Shown: piece after piece, positions 42,708 to 51,673 of the stretch
Layout of the letters: each line of letters begins with the position of its first letter
Numbering within the stretch: position 1 is the first letter of the stretch
From: CAVVJA01 sp963801715
GTDB taxonomy: Bacteria; Actinomycetota; Actinomycetes; Mycobacteriales; Jatrophihabitantaceae
Assembly (NCBI GenBank): GCA_963801715.1
Contig: CAWDGB010000007.1
Location: forward strand, 62,001-126,000
Direction of reading: 5' to 3'
DNA: 64,000 bases
The notes under the pieces: generated by a model
Databases searched by the model: none
What the model saw: the letters and a program-made list of their open reading frames with translations, nothing else
What the model was told of the DNA's origin: nothing
Program-made: the position numbers and the translations under genes

Positions 42708-43691
42708 ATGGCTGGCTTTCTACACGCACTGCGCTGGCGACGCAGGACATTAGATCCGGCTAAAGACCCGAAGGCCGAAGGCGAGCCGCCGGAGCACGAC
42801 AGCGGTCAGTCAAGCGTGTCTGCGCTCGCGGCGGGCATGACGGCTCACGTCGAAGCCGCGCGAGAACGCCTTGAAGCTGAGCGGCCGACGAACCGGGCCG
42901 TAGATGCGGTGTTCCGCTGGGTGCAGTTGCAGACGGAGACGGGTGGGGCGCTGCTCGCCGGTGCAATCGCATTCCGGATCTTTCTGTTCCTCCTGCCGTG
43001 CGTGTTCGCCGTGGTGGTGGGTCTGGGAATTGGCGCCGATCTGGAAAATGCCGATCCTCGGCAGGTCGCGCGGTCCTTTGGTATGGCAGGCCTTGCCGCG
43101 ACCGCTGTCGAGTCCGCGGCAACCAGTTCGGTGGTCACACGCTGGGTGACGTTCTTACTCGCCTTGTTCGCGCTGGTCCTGGGTGCGCGCAACCTACTTG
43201 GTGCCTTCGTGATTTCTCACGCGCTGATCTGGCGCGTCCCGCCGCGGAAGGTACGGCATCTGACGACCGCCGGCATCGGGCTTATCGGCGTGTTTCTCGC
43301 CGCTAGCCTGTTGCTACGCCTGGTCTACCGAACGCAGGACGCACCGCTCGCCGTGCGGATACTGGCGCTTGTCCTGTTCACCGCAGTCCCGGCCGGGATT
43401 TGGTTGACCAGTTCGCTGACGTTTTTCCCTCGTCCCGAGGGTGCTACCTGGCGTGACCTGCTGCCAGGGTCGTTGCTGTTCGGGGTGGGTGTCGGGATCC
43501 TCCATGTCGCAACGGTGGTGTGGTTTGCCCCGTACCTGGACGCCAAGTCGCAAACTTACGGCGCCATCGGCGCCGCCCTAGCGATCCTGCTGTGGGCGTA
43601 CCTGCTCGGGCGAGTGGCAACGGCGGCTCCAACGCTCAACGCCGTGCTATGGCGCGCGTCCTCGCGCCGGGTCGGCCCACCTGCCGGTTGA
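42708..43691 (+). CDS. YihY/BrkB family membrane protein
   Basis: 327 residues. A hydrophilic, charged N-terminal region of about 75 residues precedes six membrane helices, starting GGALLAGAIAFRIFLFLLPCVFAVVVGLGIG and including WVTFLLALFALVLGARNLLGAF and LLPGSLLFGVGVGILHVA. This is the pattern of YihY/BrkB proteins, often mislabelled ribonuclease BN; their transport or envelope role is not settled. ATG 42708 follows GAGGGATGAG. Confidence 0.88.
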   Translation: MAGFLHALRWRRRTLDPAKDPKAEGEPPEHDSGQSSVSALAAGMTAHVEAARERLEAERPTNRAVDAVFRWVQLQTETGGALLAGAIAFRIFLFLLPCVFAVVVGLGIGADLENADPRQVARSFGMAGLAATAVESAATSSVVTRWVTFLLALFALVLGARNLLGAFVISHALIWRVPPRKVRHLTTAGIGLIGVFLAASLLLRLVYRTQDAPLAVRILALVLFTAVPAGIWLTSSLTFFPRPEGATWRDLLPGSLLFGVGVGILHVATVVWFAPYLDAKSQTYGAIGAALAILLWAYLLGRVATAAPTLNAVLWRASSRRVGPPAG

Positions 43692-43886
43692 TGGGGGGCG
43701 CGCCTTGCCGACGATCTTCAGGCTCGGCCCGCACCCGCACCTCGATGGGCTGGCGGCCGATAGTAACGCTAGTCGACAGCAAGAAACTGTTAGTTGAGCC
43801 CATCTGCAGTAAGGTCACAGAGCGGGCGGCGTCCGGGCGACTGGTGCCCACGCGCAGCCTCGACGATGCCCGGTTAGGAGTGCCGA

Positions 43887-44648
43887 ATGGAATCGTTGCA
43901 GGATGTGCCCGTCGAGGCAGCCGACGTGTCGTTGATGGACGGGCTGAGTTCGACGCGGGCGATCCGCCGCTACGGCGATGAGCAGATTCCCGACCGGGTC
44001 CTGCGGGATATTTTCTTCGCGGCGACGCGCGCGCCAAGCGGGTCGAACCGGCAACCGTTCCGGTTTCTCGTGCTACGCGATGGGCCGACCGCGGTTGCCG
44101 CGAAGCGGCTGATCGCAAACGGTGCGCGGGCCGTGTGGTCAGCAAAGCAGCAACGTGATGGATATACCCAAGGATCGGGCGCCAGATCGGGATCACCCAA
44201 GGCGCGAATGGCCGCCACAATGCAGCAGTACGTGGACTCGTTCGCCTCGGTACCGGTGCTGATTCTCCCGTGCTTGAACCGCTATCGGGAGCCCGAGTAC
44301 ACCGAAGGCGCCAACGTCTACCCGGCCTGCCAAAATCTGCTGCTTGCCGCTCGCGGTTATGGCTACGGCGGCGTAATGACCATGTTCCACAAGGATGTCG
44401 AGCCTGAGTTACGCGCTCTGCTGAGCATCCCCGATGGCACAGCGATCTCGGCCACAATCACGCTTGGCCGACCGGCCGGATCCCACGGGCCGGTGCGACG
44501 CCGCCCGATGCCCGAGCTGGTATACGAGGAGGCCTGGGGACAGTCCGCGCCATGGGCGGTTGATCCGCCTGGCACTACATTCACCGCTGCTGGTCCGCCG
44601 AAACCGGTCACGTCCCGCTCGGCCGGATCTGCACCGTCTGCCAGCTGA
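43887..44648 (+). CDS. Nitroreductase-family flavoprotein
   Basis: 253 residues. The FMN-binding start SSTRAIRRYGDEQIPDRVLRDIFFAATRAPSGSNRQPFRF is typical; QNLLLAARGYGYGGVMTMF and a late GRPAG follow. These enzymes use FMN and NAD(P)H to reduce nitro groups, quinones or enoates. It directly precedes the enoyl-CoA hydratase and KstD-like genes with spacing of only tens of bases, so it is the probable first gene of an operon running to 47896. Confidence 0.9.
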   Translation: MESLQDVPVEAADVSLMDGLSSTRAIRRYGDEQIPDRVLRDIFFAATRAPSGSNRQPFRFLVLRDGPTAVAAKRLIANGARAVWSAKQQRDGYTQGSGARSGSPKARMAATMQQYVDSFASVPVLILPCLNRYREPEYTEGANVYPACQNLLLAARGYGYGGVMTMFHKDVEPELRALLSIPDGTAISATITLGRPAGSHGPVRRRPMPELVYEEAWGQSAPWAVDPPGTTFTAAGPPKPVTSRSAGSAPSAS

Positions 44649-44673
44649 GCTGCTGTCGCCGGAAAGGGTGTCG

Positions 44674-45438
44674 ATGGAGCGCGAAGTCAACGTCCAGGTC
44701 GACGACCGGGTCATGGTGGTAACGCTCAACCGCCCCACAGTCCGCAACGCGGTGACTCGGTCGGTGGCCGAGGCCGTTGCCGCTGCGCTGGACGAGCTCG
44801 ATGCCTCGGACGAAATCGCGGTGGGTGTGATCACCGGGGCAGGTGGCACGTTTTGCGCCGGCCGTGATCTCAAGGCGTCCCTGCACGGCGATCACCCCTG
44901 GGTCGACAAGCGCGGCTTCGCCGGCATCGCCGAATACGGGTCGATCAAGCCGTTGATCGCCGCTGTCGAGGGCTACGCCCTTGGGGGTGGCTTCGAGATT
45001 GTGCTGTCGTGCGATCTCGTCGTCGCCACTACATCGGCGAAGTTCGGACTGCCGGAGGTACAGCGCGGGCGGATCGCCGGAGCGGGTGGCCTCCTCCGAC
45101 TACCGGAACGGGTGCCTTACCACGTCGCGATGGAGATCGCACTGACCGGCGAACCGGTGACCGCTGACCGCGCCGCGCAGTTCGGGTTGGTGAACCGAGT
45201 CGTCGACGACGGTCACGCCCTCGATGCAGCCCTCGCCCTCGCCCGCCGGCTAGCGGTCAACGGTCCACTGGCGGTCAAGGCGACCAAGCAGGTCATCCAG
45301 GCGAGCCGAGACTGGCCGGCCGCGGAAGCGTTCGAACGGCAACGCCCGATCGCGGATGCCGTCCGCGCGTCTGAGGACGCAGGGGAGGGTGCGCGCGCCT
45401 TCGCTGAGAAACGCCCGCCGGTGTGGCGAAACCGCTAG
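44674..45438 (+). CDS. Enoyl-CoA hydratase/isomerase
   Basis: 254 residues. The crotonase-fold signatures are present: RPTVRNAVTRSVAEA, GAGGTFCAGRDLKA (oxyanion hole) and IAAVEGYALGGGFEIVLSCDLVVA. The second acidic residue lies in GLPEVQRGRIAG, where Glu is kept. It should hydrate or isomerise an acyl-CoA made by the ligase in this region. ATG 44674 follows GGAAAGG. It sits between nitroreductase and flavoprotein genes. Confidence 0.92.
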   Translation: MEREVNVQVDDRVMVVTLNRPTVRNAVTRSVAEAVAAALDELDASDEIAVGVITGAGGTFCAGRDLKASLHGDHPWVDKRGFAGIAEYGSIKPLIAAVEGYALGGGFEIVLSCDLVVATTSAKFGLPEVQRGRIAGAGGLLRLPERVPYHVAMEIALTGEPVTADRAAQFGLVNRVVDDGHALDAALALARRLAVNGPLAVKATKQVIQASRDWPAAEAFERQRPIADAVRASEDAGEGARAFAEKRPPVWRNR

Positions 45439-45477
45439 AGCCGGCTCACCTCCGGGCCCGGATTGAAGGGAACGCAC

Positions 45478-47115
45478 GTGGTCGATGAGTACGACGTCGT
45501 GGTGCTCGGCACCGGCGCGGCCGGGCTGACGGCGGCCGTCCGGGCCGCGGCCGATGGCGGGCGCGTAGCGCTGTTCGAGCGAGCGGATCAGGTTGGCGGA
45601 ACGAGCGCGTGGTCAGGTGGAGTGGCGTGGTTGCCCAACAACCGGCACGAGGTCGAGGCAGGATTCGTCGACAGCGTCCGGGATGTGCTGACCTATCTGA
45701 TGTCGTTGTCGCACGGGCTGATCGAGCGACCGATGATCGAAGCATTCGCACGCACGGCGCCGGAAGTCGTCGACTGGCTCGAACAGCACACCCCGGTGCA
45801 GTTCGAGACGGTGGCCGGACTGAGCGACTATCACCCGGAGCATCCGGGCGGTCGTCGAGAAGGCCGATCGGTCGAGTGTCTGCTATTCCCGTTCGAGGAG
45901 CTTGGAGCCTGGGCGTCCCGGGTGACAGTCGGCTGGCAGCTGACCGGCGAGTTCTGCATGAGCGAGACCGCGCTCGGACGCAAGGCTCCGAACGGGCTGC
46001 CCCGTGCAGAACTGGAGCGGCGCAAGATCCACGACGAGCGAGGGGCCGGGCAGGCCCTGGTGGGCCGGCTGCTGAGGGCCTGCCTGGATCGCGATGTGGA
46101 GCCGCAGACCAACTGCCGCGGCGTCAGGCTGCTGGACGAAGACGGCACTGTGCTGGGTGTTGTCGTCGAAGGTCCGGATGGGCCCTTCGAGGTTCGAGCG
46201 CGTGGTGGAGTCGTGCTCGCAACCGGAGGCTTCGAGCATGACGCGAAGCTTGTGCGCACGTTCCTGCGGGGGCCGCTCGACCGAGCAGTCAGTGTGCCGA
46301 CCAACACCGGCGATGGCCTGCGCATGGCGATGCGGATTGGTGCGGACCTCGCGGACATGCGTGAGGCGTGGTGGGTGGCGACCATCGATGTGGAGGTGGC
46401 CGGTCGCGGGATTGTCCCGTGGCAGGTGAACAGCGAACGCACTCGGCCACACTCGATCATGGTCAACGACGACGGCGTGCGATTCACGAACGAGGCGGCG
46501 AACTACAACGCGCTCGGGAATGCGTTCCACGTTGTTGACGTGGCCCGCTTTGCCTATGTCAACCACCCGGCCTGGCTGCTCCTGGACCACCACTTCCTCT
46601 CGTCGTACGGGCTGGCCGGTCATCGCCCGCCCGCTCCGACGCCCGCGTGGTTGACCGAGGCAGCCTCGATTTCCGAGTTGGCTCAGCGGATCGGCGTGCC
46701 AACCGAGACGCTTGCAGCGACTGTCGCTCGGTGGAACGCGCACGCAGCAGCTGCCGTGGATCCTGACTTTCATCGCGGCGAGAGCCATCACGACCGGGCC
46801 TGGGGTGACCACCCAGCGTTCGGGCTCACGCCGCAAGCGACGGTCGGCCCGCTCGATACGCCGCCGTATTACGCGATTCGGGTCTTCTGCGGCACGCTCG
46901 GGACAAAAGGCGGCCCGCGTACCGACGAGCACAGCCGCGTGCTGAATGTGGACGGAGGCGTGATCGACGGGCTCTACGCCGCGGGCAACGCCATGGGGTC
47001 GGTGATGGGAATGACGTACGGCGGGCACGGCGGGACTCTCGGACCGGCGCTCGCATTCGGCTACCTGGCCGGACAACACGCAGCTGCGCGGGCCGCCGAG
47101 GTCAGTCGTGCCTGA
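45478..47115 (+). CDS. FAD-dependent oxidoreductase (KstD / fumarate reductase type)
   Basis: 545 residues from GTG 45478 with AAGGGAA upstream. YDVVVLGTGAAGLTAAVRAAADG is the FAD-binding fold; GGTSAWSGG and the end GGVIDGLYAAGNAMGSVMGMTYGGHGGTLGPALAFGYLAG (in parts) are characteristic of 3-ketosteroid delta-1-dehydrogenases and related flavoproteins. Substrate may be a steroid-like ketone or another enone, and the nitroreductase and ECH genes beside it suggest an acyl or ring substrate. It overlaps the isomerase gene by eight bases. Confidence 0.92.
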   Translation: MVDEYDVVVLGTGAAGLTAAVRAAADGGRVALFERADQVGGTSAWSGGVAWLPNNRHEVEAGFVDSVRDVLTYLMSLSHGLIERPMIEAFARTAPEVVDWLEQHTPVQFETVAGLSDYHPEHPGGRREGRSVECLLFPFEELGAWASRVTVGWQLTGEFCMSETALGRKAPNGLPRAELERRKIHDERGAGQALVGRLLRACLDRDVEPQTNCRGVRLLDEDGTVLGVVVEGPDGPFEVRARGGVVLATGGFEHDAKLVRTFLRGPLDRAVSVPTNTGDGLRMAMRIGADLADMREAWWVATIDVEVAGRGIVPWQVNSERTRPHSIMVNDDGVRFTNEAANYNALGNAFHVVDVARFAYVNHPAWLLLDHHFLSSYGLAGHRPPAPTPAWLTEAASISELAQRIGVPTETLAATVARWNAHAAAAVDPDFHRGESHHDRAWGDHPAFGLTPQATVGPLDTPPYYAIRVFCGTLGTKGGPRTDEHSRVLNVDGGVIDGLYAAGNAMGSVMGMTYGGHGGTLGPALAFGYLAGQHAAARAAEVSRA

Positions 47116-47896
47116 TCGGTTGCTGTCTCTGGCGGCCGGAACCGTCCTGGACCTGCAGCCGCCGGAGGCTGTCGACATCGCCGCCGCCGCCGGTTTCCGG
47201 GCCGTCGGCGTCTGGTACGACCCCGATTCGTGGAGTGCGGCTCGCGCCCGGGAGGTCTCCCGCCGTCTCGACGCAACCGGGCTGGTCGCGCTCGACATCG
47301 AACCGGTGATCCTCGGTCGCGAGGTCGATCCCGGCGAGGCCGTCATCGACGCGGCTGCCGAGATCGGCGCCCGCCACGTATTGGTCGCCGGTGGACCGGC
47401 AGAGCCGTCCGCCGTTACGGAACGGTTCGGTGCCCTGTGTGATCGCGCTGTAGCTGCCGGCACGATCGTCGTACTCGAGTTCCTTCCGATCTTTCCGGTC
47501 GGAACGCTTGCTGTCGCCGCTCGGATCGTTGCGCAAGCGGATCGACCGAACGGAGCGGTGCTGGTCGATACGCTGCATCTTGCTCGGTCCGGCGGAGGCC
47601 CCTCCGATCTGCGCCAGGTGTCGAGACGCCTTCTTCCCTATCTGCAGGTCGCGGACGCGCCCCGCGAATCGCCCTCGTCGATCGACGGGTTGCGGGAAGA
47701 GGCGTTGTACGGGCGACTGTTGCCGGGCGACGGCGTGTTGCCGCTAGCTCAGGCGCTGGATGAGGTACCGGGCGTCCCGCTGTCGTTCGAGCTTCGCTCG
47801 AGGGCTCTGATGACCACTCATCCGAACCCCCTCGATCGAGCCCGGACCGTCCTCGCCGCCGCGCAGCGGCTCCTGCGGGAATCGGATGGTTCGTAA
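47108..47896 (+). CDS. TIM-barrel sugar phosphate isomerase/epimerase-like protein
   Basis: 262 residues from GTG 47108 (translationally coupled to the flavoprotein gene). Features of AP_endonuc_2-type isomerases: AAAAGFRAVGVWYDPDSW, VLEFLPIFP (metal-binding Glu), VLVDTLHLARSGG (Asp and His) and LSFELRSRAL (last Glu). These proteins bind a divalent metal and isomerise or dehydrate sugars and cyclic polyols. The operon context suggests it acts on the product of the flavoprotein. Confidence 0.85.
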   Translation: MPDRLLSLAAGTVLDLQPPEAVDIAAAAGFRAVGVWYDPDSWSAARAREVSRRLDATGLVALDIEPVILGREVDPGEAVIDAAAEIGARHVLVAGGPAEPSAVTERFGALCDRAVAAGTIVVLEFLPIFPVGTLAVAARIVAQADRPNGAVLVDTLHLARSGGGPSDLRQVSRRLLPYLQVADAPRESPSSIDGLREEALYGRLLPGDGVLPLAQALDEVPGVPLSFELRSRALMTTHPNPLDRARTVLAAAQRLLRESDGS

Positions 47897-47946
47897 GCTT
47901 CTGGCCGGATCGACTTACGTTTGTCGCTGGTGGTTCGCGGCGGTGC

Positions 47947-49794
47947 TCAGGTCGACGCCCGGGCGCGCATGGCGGCCTGCGTGGTCGTGACGATGCCGTC
48001 AGCATCGAGGCCATGCGCGCTCATGAGCGTCCCGACCGGTGCGGATCCGGGGACGCGGCTGACTGCCAGTCGTCGAAGCGGTGGGCCCGACCCGGTTTCC
48101 GCAAGCACCTCTGCGACCGCGCTGCCGAGTCCGCCTTCGATGTAGTGGTCCTCGGCCGTGACGAGCAGGTCGGTGTCGGCGGCGGCAGTGAGCAATGTGT
48201 CCGCGTCGATGGGCTTGATCGAGTAGCAGTCGATGACCCGCGCGGCGATTCCCTTCTCGTCGAGCAACGCGGCCGCCTGGAGCGCGGGATGGACAGTAAC
48301 GCCGGACGCGACGATGGTCACCGCATCAGCTGCGGAAGACCGCAGCACTCGGCTCCCGCCGATAGGGAAGCTCTCGCCGGCCGGGTAGATGACCGGGGAT
48401 CCGCTGCGATGCGTGCGCAGGTACGCGAAGCCGTCCGCGTCCGCCATCGTCTGGACCAGTTGCGCGGCCTGATTCCCGTCGCACGGCTGCAGCACTACCG
48501 AACCCGCTATCGCGCGGAAGCATGCGATATCTTCCAACGCCATGCCGGACGGCCCCGACTCCCCTGGCGTGAGCCCGGCATGCGATCCGCACAGCCGAAT
48601 CGCGGCGCCGCCAATCGCGGACATCCGTACGAACTCGAATGCTCGGGTCGTGAACGCGGCGAATGTCGAGGCGAACGGCATCCAGCCACGTGCGGCGAGT
48701 CCCGTCGCCGCGGCGATCATCTGCTGCTCGGAGATGAACATCTCGAAGTAGCGGTCCGGGTACGCATCGCGGAACAGTTCGGCGTACGTCGAGTTACTGG
48801 TCTCGGCATCCAATACGACGACGTCCTCGCGAGCCCGCCCGAGAGCGACGAGTGCCTCGCCGTAGGCCAGCCGGGTTGGGATCAGCTCGCCGAGTTCGTA
48901 GGACGGCAGCGCGAGCTTCCCCCGCCGTGGCTTGTCGCGCGGAATCACCGGTGGCGGCAGCGGCGCAACGGCTGTGGCCGGATGAACACCAAGGCCGGCG
49001 AGAGCGGAGTCGGCGTCGGCGAGCGGTCGGCCGTGCCATCCCTCCGCCCCCTCGACGGCGCCGAGACCTCGACCCTTTTCCGTCCGCGCCACGATGACTG
49101 TTGGCCGGTCGGCCGTCGCGGCGGCAGCGCGGAACGCGGCGTCGATCTGCTCCAGGTCGTGGCCGTCGATTTCGAGCGCCTGCCATCCGAACGCGCGGGC
49201 CCGCTCCGCGTACGGGCCGGTCTGCTGCCCGACCATCGTCGGCCCGCGCTGGCCCAGCCCGTTCACGTCGATCATGACGATGAGGTTGTTCAGGCCGAAG
49301 TAGGCTGCGTGCTCAAACGCTTCCCATACCGCGCCTTCGGCCATTTCGCTGTCACCGCATAACACGAAGACGCGGGCGGGGGAGTGCTCCAATTTCTTCA
49401 ACGACAGCGCCAGCCCGACTGCGCTCGCTATGCCCTGACCGAGAGATCCGGTCGCGACGTCAACCCAAGGCAGCACGGGTCGTGGGTGTCCCTCGAGCCG
49501 GCTGTCGAGCTGGGCATAGCCGAGCAACTCCTCATCCTTGATCGCGCCCATGGTCTTCAGCCATGAATACAGCAGAACCGACGCGTGTCCTTTGGACAGA
49601 ACGAACCGGTCATTACCCGGATTCGCCGGGTCGTCCAGATCGGCCCGGAAGTGCGCTGCAGCCAGTACGGCGATCAGATCGGCCGCTGAGGCGGCTGAGG
49701 TCGGATGACCGGCGCTGGCGGCATTGGTCGCTCTCACCGAATCGATGCGAAGCTGGCGGGCGAGGACAGCAGGATCACGATTCGAGCGCGACAT
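47947..49794 (-). CDS. Transketolase
   Basis: 615 residues with all three parts: TPP domain (GHPTSAASAADLIAVL, FVLCGDSEMAEGAVWEAFEHA as the GDG-like motif, IDVNGLGQRG), the pyrimidine domain (VVLDAETSNSTYAELF, FISEQQMIAAATGLA, FASTFAAFTTRAFEFVRM) and the C-terminal domain. It transfers ketol units between sugar phosphates. It is about 50 residues shorter than the main bacterial enzyme, more like single-gene archaeal/actinobacterial relatives. Convergent with the isomerase gene; an operator-like repeat lies upstream. Confidence 0.93.
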   Translation of the reverse strand: MSRSNRDPAVLARQLRIDSVRATNAASAGHPTSAASAADLIAVLAAAHFRADLDDPANPGNDRFVLSKGHASVLLYSWLKTMGAIKDEELLGYAQLDSRLEGHPRPVLPWVDVATGSLGQGIASAVGLALSLKKLEHSPARVFVLCGDSEMAEGAVWEAFEHAAYFGLNNLIVMIDVNGLGQRGPTMVGQQTGPYAERARAFGWQALEIDGHDLEQIDAAFRAAAATADRPTVIVARTEKGRGLGAVEGAEGWHGRPLADADSALAGLGVHPATAVAPLPPPVIPRDKPRRGKLALPSYELGELIPTRLAYGEALVALGRAREDVVVLDAETSNSTYAELFRDAYPDRYFEMFISEQQMIAAATGLAARGWMPFASTFAAFTTRAFEFVRMSAIGGAAIRLCGSHAGLTPGESGPSGMALEDIACFRAIAGSVVLQPCDGNQAAQLVQTMADADGFAYLRTHRSGSPVIYPAGESFPIGGSRVLRSSAADAVTIVASGVTVHPALQAAALLDEKGIAARVIDCYSIKPIDADTLLTAAADTDLLVTAEDHYIEGGLGSAVAEVLAETGSGPPLRRLAVSRVPGSAPVGTLMSAHGLDADGIVTTTQAAMRARAST

Positions 49795-49825
49795 CTTGGC
49801 CTGACCTCAAATGTGGGTTGGCTTA

Positions 49826-49857
49826 CTGTGCACAAGCGGGCGCAAGTAAGTGTACAG
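49826..49857. promoter_or_regulatory. Operator-like inverted repeat
   Basis: CTGTGCAC and GTGTACAG are complementary with one mismatch around 16 bases, in the divergent gap between transketolase and the SCO6745-like gene. TGTACAGTCACT follows. A regulator was not identified. Confidence 0.4.
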
Positions 49858-49995
49858 TCACTCCACTATCCCAGACCCGACTTCGACCCGCTCAACGCAG
49901 GGCCACAACGGTCAGGCGCGGCCGGATCGTGCGCCGTAGCTTCCCTTCCGGGGTGGAGTCGCAGCAGTCTCGAGAAGGGTTCAGCGTTGCCGGTG

Positions 49996-50863
49996 ATGAC
50001 AACCGCGCGACGGATGTGGCAGGTCATCGAGCCGGTGCATGCCGTGCTGTATTTCGCTCCGGAGCTCACGACCGCGGCGACGGAATCCGGCTTGGCCAGC
50101 CACGGCAGTACGTACTTCGCGTGCCGCGCCGCGCCTCTTGGTCAGGCGACCGCGGCATTGGTGACCGCGGTCTTCTACGGCTTCAGCCCGACTCGGGTCA
50201 TGCGATCCGTGCCCTCGATGTGGCAGCTCATTGACCCAGCTGCTGCACTGCAATTGCGCACGTCTGTCGCTGAAGCAGCCCTCCGACGCCTCCTCGGCCC
50301 CGCTGTTGCGAACCCGATGGTCGCCCGAGCCGCGGAGCTGGCCGGTCGGGCGGTCGACGGCGCAGAGACGGCCGGCCGGCCGCTGGCAGCCGCGAACGCG
50401 GCTGTGGAGGTTGCCGGCGATCCACACATGCGTCCTCTGGCAAGCGCTGACCACGCTGCGGGAACATCGCGGAGATGGCCACTGCACCGCGCTTGTCAAC
50501 GCAAGGATCGAGCCATGCGAGGCACATGTGCTACGCGCGGGGTCAGGTGCCGCTGCGCCTGAATTCCTGCGCACTAGTCGGGGCTGGTCGCAGCAGGAGT
50601 GGGCCGACGCGGCGGAGCAACTGCGAATCCGCGGGTGGCTCTCCAGCGACGGTCTGCTGACCACATCCGGCAACGAGATCCGCGATGCCTACGAGGCAGA
50701 CACGGATCGACTTGCAGCATTGCCGTTCGCGACTCTGGGCCCGGACCGTACCGAGGAGCTGCAAGCCATCTTGCGGCAACTCGCCACTGCGATCGTGGCT
50801 GCCGGCGGCGTACCGGTCGAACGGGGACTGGGCAGCCCATGGCCTCCGCTAGAGAGTCGTTAA
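49996..50863 (+). pseudogene. SCO6745-family protein, frameshifted
   Basis: ARRMWQVIEPVHAVLYFAPE and GLASHGSTYFACRAAPLG begin a SCO6745-type protein with its proline-rich helical repeat; AELAGRAVDGAETAGRPLAAAN follows. One extra C near 50434 moves the frame, which continues LWQALTTLREHRGDGHCTAL, then RTSRGWSQQEWADAAEQLRIRG and TDRLAALPFATLG to the stop at 50863. The whole would be about 288 residues. The family's role is unknown. Apart from a weak case in a small ORF (52798), it is the only broken gene seen between 38.7 and 61 kb. Confidence 0.82.
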
Positions 50864-50885
50864 CCAGACACTAGCGTTAGGGGGC

Positions 50886-51653
50886 ATGAGCGATAACGTC
50901 CTGCGCGGGTGCGTAGCAGTAGTTACCGGCGCGTCCAGTGGCATTGGTGAAGCGTCCTCGCGGATGTTGGCGCGGCAAGGTGCCGCGGTTGTGTTGGTCG
51001 CACGGCGGGCTGATCGGCTGGCGGTGTTGGCGGAGGAAATCAGGGGTCTGGGTGGCGATGTGCTGCCCGTCGAGGCTGATGTGACCCAGCGCTCGGAGGC
51101 TGAGGTGGCCATCGGCCGCGCCGCCCAGGAGTTCGGGCGGATCGACGTGCTGATCAACAACGCCGGGGTCATGCTCCTCGGGCCGATCATCGATGCTCCG
51201 GTCGAGGAATGGGAGCAAATGGTCCGGGTAAACCTGCTCGGCCTGATGTACTGCGCGAAGGCTGCACTACCGCATCTGCTGGACGCGGCCGATGGAGGGC
51301 CGCGCCAGGTCGCTGATCTGGTCAACGTCTCCTCGGTGGCTGGGCGGCAGGTCCGGCTTGGCAGCGGGGCATACAACGCCACCAAGCACGGTGTCGGAGC
51401 GTTCAGCGAAGCCCTGCGCCAAGAAGTGACCCAGCTCCATCTTCGGGTATCGCTCATCGAGCCCGGAGCGGTATCCACCGAGTTGGCGAGCCACAATCGT
51501 CCCGAAATCCAGGAGGGTCTGCGGCAGCGCTTCGCCAGCATGCAGCGACTCGACGCGACCGATATCGCCGATGCGATCGAGTACATCGTGACGCGTCCGC
51601 GGCACGTCGCAGTCAACGAGATCCTCATCCGGCCGACTGAACAACAGCAATAG
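50886..51653 (+). CDS. Short-chain dehydrogenase/reductase (YdfG/SDR type)
   Basis: 255 residues. VAVVTGASSGIGEASSRML (NAD(P) site), INNAGVMLLGPI, VSSVAG and YNATK as the catalytic Tyr-x3-Lys. The ending LHLRVSLIEPGAVSTELASHN is typical of YdfG-like NADP-dependent dehydrogenases of hydroxy acids or ketones. AGGGGGC precedes ATG 50886. Stands alone, 22 bases after the broken SCO6745 gene. Confidence 0.92.
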   Translation: MSDNVLRGCVAVVTGASSGIGEASSRMLARQGAAVVLVARRADRLAVLAEEIRGLGGDVLPVEADVTQRSEAEVAIGRAAQEFGRIDVLINNAGVMLLGPIIDAPVEEWEQMVRVNLLGLMYCAKAALPHLLDAADGGPRQVADLVNVSSVAGRQVRLGSGAYNATKHGVGAFSEALRQEVTQLHLRVSLIEPGAVSTELASHNRPEIQEGLRQRFASMQRLDATDIADAIEYIVTRPRHVAVNEILIRPTEQQQ

Positions 51654-51673
51654 GAGCCGAATCGAGCGCGGGC

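Noticed and set aside
45883..47463. 526-codon minus-strand frame opposite the flavoprotein
   Set aside because: No motif or ribosome-binding site; it mirrors the KstD-like gene.
48013..49362. 449-codon plus-strand frame opposite transketolase
   Set aside because: Arg-rich antisense translation of a clear transketolase.
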